From NCBI GenBank assembly GCA_017523995.1, contig JAFWUX010000221.1:1-30391 (forward strand): 30,391 nucleotides of DNA, given 5' to 3'. Of this stretch, positions 1 to 6,762 are shown one piece after another; the stretch's first letter is position 1, and each line of letters opens with the position of its first letter. The position numbers and the translations under genes are program-made. Under the pieces are notes generated by a model that worked only from the letters and a program-made list of their open reading frames with translations, made no database searches and had not been told where the DNA came from. The DNA is from Oscillospiraceae bacterium. GTDB lineage: Bacteria; Bacillota_A; Clostridia; Oscillospirales; Ruminococcaceae.

Positions 1-432
1 CAGGCGTGTCAGATCCGCCTGAAACTCCGTGCGCACATATTCTCCTGCTTTGACGTCCGCTTCAAGCCGGTACACATTCGTCGGATCGTCTTCGTCAAGA
101 AACAGCACCACGATCTTCTGATCGTATGTCTGCGAGCTGATGACGCGCACAAGACCGGTTTCACGGTCAAATTCCACATTGGTCACCGCATAGGTCGGTT
201 CTGCTGCCGCAGCTGCCCGAAGCGGTTCGGCAGTTGGTGTTTTGCTGGCTTCCTGCTGTTCGGCAAGATATTTACCGAGCGAATTTTTCCCCTCCAGCAT
301 GCTTCCGGCAGATTGCTGTTTTGCAGTCTGCGCAGGTTCGGTTATGCTTGTGCTGCTGCGCGGAGCCTCACTGAGCAGCGCTGTGGAACAGAGCACTGCA
401 CTCAGAACGCCCGCAATCACTTTTTTGATCAT
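1..432 (-). CDS. Secreted protein, N-terminal part only (runs off the window)
   Basis: The gene starts at an ATG at 432, reads towards position 1 and remains open, giving 144 codons. The first about 22 residues (MIKKVIAGVLSAVLCSTALL) form a Sec signal peptide: basic start, hydrophobic core and small residues. A low-complexity, Ala/Gln/Ser-rich linker follows to about residue 80, then the start of a beta-rich domain. AGGAG lies 8 bases before the ATG. An ATG 5 bases upstream is closed at once by TGA. The visible domain (residues ~82-144) loosely resembles residues ~65-125 of the large secreted LRR protein at 6763-10827, with a similar run of V/VV/F/D positions. This is an eye alignment only. 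Function is unknown; an extracellular or cell-surface role is inferred. Confidence 0.8.
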   Translation of the reverse strand, partial: MIKKVIAGVLSAVLCSTALLSEAPRSSTSITEPAQTAKQQSAGSMLEGKNSLGKYLAEQQEASKTPTAEPLRAAAAAEPTYAVTNVEFDRETGLVRVISSQTYDQKIVVLFLDEDDPTNVYRLEADVKAGEYVRTEFQADLTRL

Positions 433-488
433 CGCATTCACTCCTACTCTTATTTTGGAATATCTCCCGATAATATTCCAATGAGTTG

Positions 489-517
489 ATTATAGCATGC
501 TGTTGACTTTTTGTCAA
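489..517 (-). promoter_or_regulatory. Promoter of the secreted protein at 1-432
   Basis: On the minus strand TTGACA (512-517), a 17-base spacer and TATAAT (489-494) match the SigA consensus. The -35 lies in a small palindrome, TTGAC-N5-GTCAA (503-517), which could be an operator. A second inverted repeat, GGAATAT-N9-ATATTCC (457-479), falls in the leader just upstream of the ribosome site. Confidence 0.8.
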
Positions 518-529
518 GCGTCATGATTA

Positions 530-949
530 AAAATGTAATTTTTCTGCGATTGTCAGACGGAAAGCGCATTTTTTTGCATGCGGATCCTTTAACAAAAAGC
601 GAATCTGAACAGTGAATCGTGAAAAATCAAACGATCCCGCACGCCCTTTTCACGGGATTCCTGTTTCGCCGGAGTCGCGAATATTATCCGGTTTACCGAT
701 ATTACTTGGTTTGCCGATTTGCGCCGTCATCGCGTGCGATTATTAACATTTTCTGCAATGACTTTCGTTTATCAGAATACAAATGATGTGCACGCAGAGA
801 GACGGAATTTGTTTGCAAAATCTAACGGATTTGGTCAAAATGGCATGATATGAATTTGATGTTATTTGATTTTTTATGTAGTCTGATAGTTTTTTCAACC
901 GAAAATGAATTTTCCTCTGTGTCGAACGCACAAACTTTCGCATGCCCTA
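530..949. other. Intergenic stretch without a recognisable gene
   Basis: About 420 bases between divergent promoters. The only open frame (743-943 minus) has no ribosome site and no protein-like composition. The region holds four units of the 9-bp TTATCCGGA-type repeat (684-719) and a weak 6-bp stem, ATCCCG/CGGGAT, near 634-656. The rest is AT-rich and featureless to me. Confidence 0.6.
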
Positions 950-978
950 TTGACTTATCCGGAATCATCCGCTATACT
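950..978 (+). promoter_or_regulatory. Promoter of the amidase-like dockerin/LRR gene
   Basis: TTGACT (950-955), a 17-base spacer and TATACT (973-978). Three units in 9-bp phase with the TTATCCGGA repeat family (955-981) overlap the spacer and -10. The ribosome site GGAG (1019-1022) lies 10 bases before the ATG at 1033. Confidence 0.75.
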
Positions 979-1032
979 GAAACTATTGATGCATCAATCA
1001 TAGAATTACACGAAGTACGGAGATTTTGAAAA

Positions 1033-2769
1033 ATGAAAACACGCAAAAGAATTATCTCTGCTGTGCTTTCCGCTGCAATCGCCGGCGGTGTGCTCGCAGC
1101 AAATTCAGCTTCTTTTTGTCTCACGGCATCCGCAATGACAAACACAAAATTTTACACACAGCAGCAGTTCGAGTCCAATTGGTATTCGCTGATCCAGCAG
1201 GAAAAGCAGAAGTATCCGGAGAAGGTCAACGGGCAGCAGTGCTACTGGAACGGCTCCGATCCGAACAGCTATACCCAGACGCCGTGCCTGCACAACGGCG
1301 GCTACAACTTCATGATGTGCATGCATATCTCGGTTCCGTTCACGCAGTATGAGTCCACGACCTACAAATCGTTCCGCGAAGTGGATCTGCAGAACAGACC
1401 GAAAGAATACAGCCAGTGCATCGCTTTTGCCGCAAAGCTGCAGGAAGATATCTTTCAGACGGGCGATATCATTCGTTATGATATGGTAAACGGACAGTAT
1501 CAGGATCTCGACGGAAACTGGCATACCTATTATCCGAAAAACGGCGATTCTGTGCGCATTGACAATCATCACAGCATTTTCATCACCAATGCAAACTATT
1601 CCGGCGTCACGTTCGCGCAGTGCAATGCGAACGATCAGTGCGAGATCGACTGGGATGCCACACAGTATGAGAATCAGACGATCACTGCCGCTTATCTGCG
1701 TCAGCATGCAAGCTATGTTGAGCGTCCGGCTCTTTGCGGAGACCTGAACCTCGACGGCAATATCAACAGCAGAGATGCTGCAATTTTCGCAGAAACAATG
1801 ATGACAAACGGCGGCAGGATCGGCAACACGCCGGACAGCGCATTTGACGCAAACAACGATCTGCGCATTGACGAACAGGACTATAACAGAATCCTGCATA
1901 TGTCCGGCAGCGCGTTCCAGTCCACCCGCTATGTCAACGGCAGCCGCGGCGTCTGCACAAGCCGCTGGAACAGAGTCTATGAAGATAAAGGTGATTTCCT
2001 TGTGAACGGCGGCATTTATGCAACGCGCTGCAACACAGAAGGCGGCGTTTCCTTCATCGGCGTGCTGGACAACAATGTCACATCGTTCTCTGTTCCGGAG
2101 CAGGTCACAAATCCGGCAAACGGTCAGACCTACACGGTCACAGAGATCGGCTATGCGGCTCCGCAGGCGCCGAACACGATCTGGATCAAGAATCTGCAGT
2201 CTGTCTCCGTTCCGAAGACCGTCCGGAAGATCGCGAAGAAGGCGTTCCACAACACAAGTCTGAAAAGCATCACATTCACAAACGATTCCCAGCTGAATGA
2301 GATCGACGAATATGCATTCTTCGGCACCAGACTGACGAGCATCAACCTGCCGTCGAGCCTCACGACGATCTGCGCGAACGCGTTCAACTCCTGCGCACAG
2401 CTTGAATCGGTCGTCATCCGCGCGAACAGCGTCAATGACTGCTCGCTCAGACAGATCGGCAACAATGCATTTCAGGGCTGCACGGCGCTGGATTATTTCA
2501 GAATTCCGAACAATACCGTATACGCGATCAGATTCGGCACGAATGCGGGCGTTTTCGATGCAAATGCATCCCTTCGCCTTGAGCTGCCGAACACAAGCTC
2601 GACTCAGGGTGTTCTGAATCTCCAGACCGCTGACGCAAACAAGTTCCGCAACAGCTCGCTCCGGATCTACGCCGGCAATTACCGCATCAGAGAGTACAAC
2701 GGCAGCAGCTATGTCCGCCAGCTCGTGAACAAGTCGAACAAGGCGCTCGAGTGGGTTTCCCCGAGCTGA
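1033..2769 (+). CDS. Secreted cysteine-amidase-like protein with internal dockerin and BspA-type LRRs
   Basis: 578 residues. A signal peptide spans residues 1-34, ending at ASA. Residues ~36-230 look like a papain-fold amidase/CHAP-like hydrolase: Cys129 in SQCIAFA as possible nucleophile, His179/His180 in DNHHSIFI as possible base, and the QTGDIIRYD strand typical of NlpC/P60-CHAP domains. Residues ~236-290 are a dockerin type I domain with two calcium-loop segments, GDLNLDGNINSRDA and FDANNDLRIDEQDY. Residues ~340-500 are BspA-type (LRR_5) leucine-rich repeats, e.g. LNEIDEYAFFGTRLTSINLP. The dockerin lies between the catalytic-like and LRR parts rather than at the C-terminus, which is unusual. 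It probably acts outside the cell, docked on a cohesin scaffold and cleaving peptide or amide bonds. The substrate cannot be read from the sequence. Confidence 0.85.
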   Translation: MKTRKRIISAVLSAAIAGGVLAANSASFCLTASAMTNTKFYTQQQFESNWYSLIQQEKQKYPEKVNGQQCYWNGSDPNSYTQTPCLHNGGYNFMMCMHISVPFTQYESTTYKSFREVDLQNRPKEYSQCIAFAAKLQEDIFQTGDIIRYDMVNGQYQDLDGNWHTYYPKNGDSVRIDNHHSIFITNANYSGVTFAQCNANDQCEIDWDATQYENQTITAAYLRQHASYVERPALCGDLNLDGNINSRDAAIFAETMMTNGGRIGNTPDSAFDANNDLRIDEQDYNRILHMSGSAFQSTRYVNGSRGVCTSRWNRVYEDKGDFLVNGGIYATRCNTEGGVSFIGVLDNNVTSFSVPEQVTNPANGQTYTVTEIGYAAPQAPNTIWIKNLQSVSVPKTVRKIAKKAFHNTSLKSITFTNDSQLNEIDEYAFFGTRLTSINLPSSLTTICANAFNSCAQLESVVIRANSVNDCSLRQIGNNAFQGCTALDYFRIPNNTVYAIRFGTNAGVFDANASLRLELPNTSSTQGVLNLQTADANKFRNSSLRIYAGNYRIREYNGSSYVRQLVNKSNKALEWVSPS

Positions 2770-3077
2770 AAAGGTATCGCTTCGCGATGATTTATAATGG
2801 GCTTTCAGCCCAAACCTGACCAAAGGGATTGTATCCCTTTGGAATCCCATTATGGGATGTGAAATCTATTTTCACGATTCAGCATTCACTTTTCCTGTCG
2901 GGAGCAGTTTCGCCACAGAAGCCGCGTTCAGCGGCGTGTACTGCGAATGCTGGGTGAGCCACGCCGCCGCACTCCGGATGGGAACGGCAGCGGGCACTGC
3001 CCGCCCAAAGGGATTGCATCCCTTTGGAATCCCATTATGGGATGTGAAATCTATTTCACGATTCAGCATTCACTTTA
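2769..3077. repeat. Composite palindromic repeat cluster with a ~72-bp direct duplication
   Basis: It starts at the stop codon of the preceding gene. Modules in order: AAAGGTATCGC...GCGATGATTT (2770-2792), GGGCTTTCAGCCC (2799-2811), an AAAGGGAT/ATCCCTTT hairpin (2820-2842), AATCCCAT/ATGGGAT (2843-2858) and GTGAAAT/ATTTCAC (2859-2875). The block 2820-2890 recurs nearly exactly at 3004-3073. The ~110 bases between the copies (2894-3004) match, in reverse complement, the sequence at about 17623-17730. No coding potential was found. Confidence 0.85.
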
Positions 3078-3086
3078 TAATATGAA

Positions 3087-3130
3087 ATTGCCCCGAAGTG
3101 CTTTGATTGCGCTTCGGGGCAATGTTTTTT
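3087..3130 (+). terminator. Rho-independent terminator
   Basis: A 12-bp perfect stem (ATTGCCCCGAAG at 3087-3098, CTTCGGGGCAAT at 3112-3123) with a 13-base loop is followed by GTTTTTT. It ends transcription from the gene at 1033-2769. It lies 33 bases from the convergent speE-like stop codon, so it may also act from the other side, although the T tract there is weak. Confidence 0.85.
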
Positions 3131-3163
3131 CGGATGATATGGGATTCTGTCCGCACAGCAGGA

Positions 3164-4666
3164 TCATGTCCATGCTCTGGCGGCATCATTGTAATATTGG
3201 ATCAAAACAGGCTTTGTCAGCTGGTTGACCGCAATGTCATCTGCGCGTTCATCCTTGCCGAATGCAAACAGCGCAGGCAACGTTTCTTCTGTCAGATAGC
3301 GGGTTTCCGTGAAGAGCGGATGATGCTGGATCAGCTCTGATCCGGATGCCATATTGAAGCCCCAGTCGCCGAATGCCGGAACCTGCAAGTGGTACGGCTT
3401 GACCGCAAATCCCTCGCTTTCGATCGTCCGGCTGATGCACCAGAACGCTCTGGATGCATAATACGGGCTTGTGGACTGCACATTCAGAATGCCGGCATCC
3501 GTCAGATGACCGGCGCACAGCCGGTAGAATACATTTGTATAGAGTTTTGCCAGCGCTTCATTGTTCGGATCGGGCAGATCCACAAGAATTACATCGAACA
3601 GTTCCCTGCTGTGCTCCAGATACTCATAAGCATCCAGATTGTGAACCGTGACGCGCGGATCGGTCAGCGATCCGCAGTTCAGCGCCTTGATCTGCGGATC
3701 TTCGCTGCAAAGCTTTGTCATGCCGCTGTCCAGATCAATCAGCGTGATATGCTTCACTTCGGGATACCGCAGCAATTCGCGAAGCGCAAGACCGTCGCCG
3801 CCGCCGAGCACCAGTATCTCTGAACGATCTTCCGCATATGCCATCGGCACATGGACAAGGCATTCATGATAGCGGTATTCATCGGCAGAGGAGAACTGAC
3901 AGTTTCCGTCAATATAAAGCCGCATGTCGTCACGGTGCTTGGTGACGACGATTTTCTGATAGGCAGTCTGCTCGATCCGGATGACATCGTCACGGTAGAG
4001 TCCGCCCTCGATCCTTCTTCCGACATTTTCCGCAAAGAACATGCCGACCGCCATGCAGCCGAGCAAGATCGCAGAGCCGATGCGGTATGCTGTCCGATGC
4101 TTCAGACGGCTGCCGTATCGGTTGATGATGAGCACTGCCGCCAGCAAATTGAGCGAACCTGCGAGAAATGAGGTCGCAAAATATCCGAGATGCGGCAGAA
4201 GCAGCAGCGGAAATGCGATCGAGCCGATGAGACCGCCGATGTAATCGAATGAGAAGATCGAGGAGAGCGTTACACGCAGTTCTTTCTGTTCCGATTCGAT
4301 GATGCGCGTCAGGAGCGGAATTTCAAGACCGGCAAATGTGCCGATCACCAGAATTTCCGCATACATTACGAGCGCATAGGATTCCAGATACAAATTTGCA
4401 AGGAAAAGTGAGAGCGCACTCAGTCCGCCGACAATGCCGATGCCGATCTCTACATTTGCAAACCAGCCCCAGAGATGATTCCGGATAAACTTTGACAGAA
4501 AAGAACCGATGCCGAGCGCAAACATATAAAGTCCGATCGTGACCGAATACTGGAGTGTGGAATCGCCGATCAGATAAGAACTGACCGCGCTGATGATCAG
4601 CTCATAGACCATCGAACAGCCCGAGATCATCAGCGTCGTCAGCATCAGGAGCCGAAATTGCTTCAT
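3164..4666 (-). CDS. speE: Membrane-anchored spermidine synthase-like protein (polyamine aminopropyltransferase)
   Basis: 500 residues. About seven hydrophobic helices fill residues ~5-205. A soluble spermidine-synthase domain follows at ~215-460, a known architecture for long bacterial aminopropyltransferases. Family marks are YQKIVV (substrate pocket), DGNCQFSSADEYRYHE, the nucleotide-binding loop LGGGDG (residues 287-292) followed by the acidic LIDLD strand, and VDLPDPNN with a downstream LYT. The reaction would transfer aminopropyl from decarboxylated S-adenosylmethionine to putrescine or a related amine. The acceptor specificity is inferred. The ATG at 4666 lies 4 bases after the DUF350 stop. 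It is the last gene of the speD operon, and speD supplies its co-substrate. The gene symbol denotes family, not proven specificity. Confidence 0.85.
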   Translation of the reverse strand: MKQFRLLMLTTLMISGCSMVYELIISAVSSYLIGDSTLQYSVTIGLYMFALGIGSFLSKFIRNHLWGWFANVEIGIGIVGGLSALSLFLANLYLESYALVMYAEILVIGTFAGLEIPLLTRIIESEQKELRVTLSSIFSFDYIGGLIGSIAFPLLLLPHLGYFATSFLAGSLNLLAAVLIINRYGSRLKHRTAYRIGSAILLGCMAVGMFFAENVGRRIEGGLYRDDVIRIEQTAYQKIVVTKHRDDMRLYIDGNCQFSSADEYRYHECLVHVPMAYAEDRSEILVLGGGDGLALRELLRYPEVKHITLIDLDSGMTKLCSEDPQIKALNCGSLTDPRVTVHNLDAYEYLEHSRELFDVILVDLPDPNNEALAKLYTNVFYRLCAGHLTDAGILNVQSTSPYYASRAFWCISRTIESEGFAVKPYHLQVPAFGDWGFNMASGSELIQHHPLFTETRYLTEETLPALFAFGKDERADDIAVNQLTKPVLIQYYNDAARAWT

Positions 4667-4670
4667 GGTA

Positions 4671-5102
4671 TTAAAGAATCACCCCGCTGATCGTCAGGGC
4701 AAGACCGATGAAAATGCCTGCGACCATGATGCCGGCTGCGGTATTGCCCTTGCCGATCTCATCGTTGAGATTATACTGCTTGTGCAGAAAGCGGATCGCG
4801 ATATAGCCGATCATGAAAAATGCAATGCCTGCCAAAAAGTAGATCACGCTGCTCAGCATTCCGGAAAGAAGTGTTTCCTCAGCTGCTTCTGCTGCCGGTG
4901 AACTGATCGCCGCGCGCAGCAGCAATCCGACACCGATATTTGTTCCTGCGGAAACAAAGCCGACAGCGCGATTGTCTTTTTTGATCTCCTCGGGGAATGA
5001 ACACGGAATAATGAGGTCGATCAGGAAATTGCCGAGCATCATCAGCAGGATGCCTGCGCAGGAATAAACTGCCACTTCAAAAAGATCATTCAGATAGTTC
5101 AT
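4671..5102 (-). CDS. DUF350 family membrane protein
   Basis: 143 residues with four hydrophobic helices (about 10-32, 48-70, 82-105, 118-142), matching the two-times-two helix pattern of the DUF350 (YjfL) family. There are few charged residues inside the helices; short basic or acidic turns separate them. GGGAGG lies 5 bases before the ATG at 5102, and the gene begins 17 bases after the DUF4178 stop, so the two are cotranscribed. The biochemical role of DUF350 is not established. The family often sits beside DUF4178 and spermidine-synthase-like genes, which suggests a membrane complex linked to polyamines or envelope stress. Confidence 0.8.
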   Translation of the reverse strand: MNYLNDLFEVAVYSCAGILLMMLGNFLIDLIIPCSFPEEIKKDNRAVGFVSAGTNIGVGLLLRAAISSPAAEAAEETLLSGMLSSVIYFLAGIAFFMIGYIAIRFLHKQYNLNDEIGKGNTAAGIMVAGIFIGLALTISGVIL

Positions 5103-5119
5103 AGGAACCTCCCATTTTG

Positions 5120-6196
5120 TTATTTTCCGGCATTCAGACCGCCGCCCGAAGCCGAACGTGCGTTAATGCTGCTCTGCCGGATGCTGCTTGCGTAATCAAC
5201 GAAACGGTTGCTTCTGTCGTAAGAGAAATCGGAATCGCTGTATGAGCTGTAAGGCGATGCCGAATGATGATAGGCGGAATAATCCGAATTGTATCCCGTG
5301 GAATGATAGAACGAATGATAATAATGTGATGCGCGCCGCGAACCTCTGTAAAGATCGTTTTCCGTTTTATAAGCGTATTTCCGGTTGGAAACCTGCACAT
5401 ACAGACAGTTCTGATCCTCTGACGGATAGACGATACAGTATTCTTTTTCGGTCAGAATTGCGACAGCGCCGTTTTCTTCTTCCTCATCCTGCTGAACATA
5501 CTGCGTTTTGCCGTCGATCGCGTAGAGAATATCCGCGACAACAGCGTCGATGGTGTCTCCCGCCTGCGCTCTGTAGATCTTCGCCTTCTGGTTGTCATTT
5601 CCGGTAACGGATGTCTCATAGGTATATTCATTTGCATGCTTGAGATACTTGCTGATTTTCGGCTGAAATTCAATCGAAGAAAGGAGCGGGGCGAACATGC
5701 AGGCTGCAAATATCAGAACCATAACTCCTACAACAGCAAGAAGCGGAAACCACTGCGCTCTGGCATATGCCGGATCATTCCGTACAAAAACGATCTCATC
5801 TTTGTCCAGATAATGACCGGTAGACCACTCCGTTCCGTCTGACCAGATCTCGACGGAGATGATGCGCTCCTCTGTCGGATCCTCATATTCCGAAAACGAC
5901 GCAGAGTCGCCATAAGCAACATCAACAAGGCCTTCGCGGTTCAGCACGGTCTCCTCGCCCTCGTCAACCTTATGATATGTATGAAAAAAAGACGGCTGTG
6001 CATTTGTCATATAAGAAATGGAATATTCCTGATAGACATCGTCTATGCTCAGCCACGCCTCACGCTCTGTTTCCATATCGAGAAGCCGGTATTCATCCCA
6101 TTCGCAGTAGTCTCTCTGGTTCCGGTACCGGATTTTTCCGACAACGCGGAATCCTCTGTTTTCAACGGCGATGACGTCGCCAATTTCAAAATTCAA
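5120..6196 (-). CDS. DUF4178-type protein with one membrane segment and Ser/Tyr/His-rich tail
   Basis: 358 residues. The start is a TTG at 6196, with AAAGGAGG 9 bases upstream. The TTG overlaps the speD stop (TTGA), so translation is coupled. Residues 1-145 are a beta-rich soluble domain (FEIGDVIAVENRGFRVVGKI; EWDEYRLLD) typical of DUF4178. A membrane helix follows at ~149-172 (LLAVVGVMVLIFAACMFAPL). A second soluble part (residues ~175-275) precedes a low-complexity C-terminus of about 75 residues rich in Ser, Tyr and His, probably disordered. The molecular function is unknown. Position between speD and DUF350 ties it to polyamine synthesis or membrane homeostasis. Confidence 0.75.
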   Translation of the reverse strand: MNFEIGDVIAVENRGFRVVGKIRYRNQRDYCEWDEYRLLDMETEREAWLSIDDVYQEYSISYMTNAQPSFFHTYHKVDEGEETVLNREGLVDVAYGDSASFSEYEDPTEERIISVEIWSDGTEWSTGHYLDKDEIVFVRNDPAYARAQWFPLLAVVGVMVLIFAACMFAPLLSSIEFQPKISKYLKHANEYTYETSVTGNDNQKAKIYRAQAGDTIDAVVADILYAIDGKTQYVQQDEEEENGAVAILTEKEYCIVYPSEDQNCLYVQVSNRKYAYKTENDLYRGSRRASHYYHSFYHSTGYNSDYSAYHHSASPYSSYSDSDFSYDRSNRFVDYASSIRQSSINARSASGGGLNAGK

Positions 6197-6543
6197 GTAT
6201 CATATCCTCCTTTCAGGTCACGCTCGATCCGGCGGATGCGGCATTCTGCGGCGCCGAATGCGTTTCCGAGTGCTTCGGCAGTTTCCTGCGGCACACCGGC
6301 GCTGCATGAAAAAATATCGACAGCCGCATAGCCGTATTCCGGCCATGTATGAATCGAAAAATGTGATGTTGTAATGACAGCGATATATGAAATGCCGATC
6401 GGCTCAAAACGATGCATACATTCTTTTACAATCTCTGCTCCGACTGCCTGCACCGCTGCTCTTGCAGCAGACTGCACAAATGCCGGATCATCCAGCAGCT
6501 CCGGCGCACAGCCGTACAGATCTACAATCAGCTGTTCAGCCAC
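6193..6543 (-). CDS. speD: S-adenosylmethionine decarboxylase proenzyme
   Basis: 116 residues from a GTG start at 6543. GAGGTGA lies 8 bases upstream, and all earlier in-frame ATGs fall inside or before the predicted promoter -10 (6592-6597), so the longer frame from 6645 is not used. The protein makes decarboxylated AdoMet, the aminopropyl donor for spermidine, using a pyruvoyl group formed by self-cleavage before Ser60 in TTSHFSIHTWPE. His65 and Cys80 (in DIFSCS) sit where the processing and proton-donor residues are in the small bacterial (class 1b) enzymes. The N-terminus AEQLIVDLYGC is the usual first strand. It is first in a tight operon with DUF4178, DUF350 and a speE-like gene. Confidence 0.92.
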   Translation of the reverse strand: MAEQLIVDLYGCAPELLDDPAFVQSAARAAVQAVGAEIVKECMHRFEPIGISYIAVITTSHFSIHTWPEYGYAAVDIFSCSAGVPQETAEALGNAFGAAECRIRRIERDLKGGYDT

Positions 6544-6591
6544 CCTTTCTGTCACCTCGTTTCTGCGGGCGGGCATTTTGATATGTGTGCC

Positions 6592-6620
6592 CATTATACC
6601 ATATTTTTGAAAAAAAAGCA
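6592..6620 (-). promoter_or_regulatory. Promoter of the speD operon
   Basis: On the minus strand TTGCTT, a 17-base AT-rich spacer and a perfect TATAAT (6592-6597). The start point is expected near 6585, giving a leader of about 40 bases before the GTG at 6543. The position decides the start codon of speD. Confidence 0.75.
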
Positions 6621-6702
6621 ACGGGAGAAACGCGAAAACTGTCACGCCAATACCGCATCAGCGCATGCCAGCCGGAAGGCTGATCCCCCGTCACCATGCA
6701 GA

Positions 6703-6738
6703 ATCCCCCGATCAGAACAGGAGTTCCGGTCGGGGGAT
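6703..6738 (-). terminator. Stem-loop after the LRR-dockerin gene (probable terminator)
   Basis: ATCCCCCGA (6703-6711) pairs with TCGGGGGAT (6730-6738) across an 18-base loop. It lies 25 bases past the stop codon of the large LRR gene. A further CCCCCG run (6684-6690) could pair alternatively. The T tract is poor on the minus strand, so termination is inferred from position. Confidence 0.5.
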
Positions 6739-6762
6739 CGTTGTTTTGCGGGATCCGGTGGA

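Noticed and set aside
743..943. 66-codon minus-strand frame in the first intergenic region
   Set aside because: No ribosome site, no recognisable pattern, AT-rich intergenic sequence.
1105..2850. 581-codon open frame on the minus strand opposite the amidase-like gene
   Set aside because: Antisense shadow with Arg/Val/Ala-rich composition; the plus-strand gene has a signal peptide, dockerin and LRRs and a proper promoter.
6544..6645. Longer N-terminus for speD
   Set aside because: The upstream codons cover a TTGCTT-N17-TATAAT promoter, and the enzyme family begins near the VDLYGC strand.
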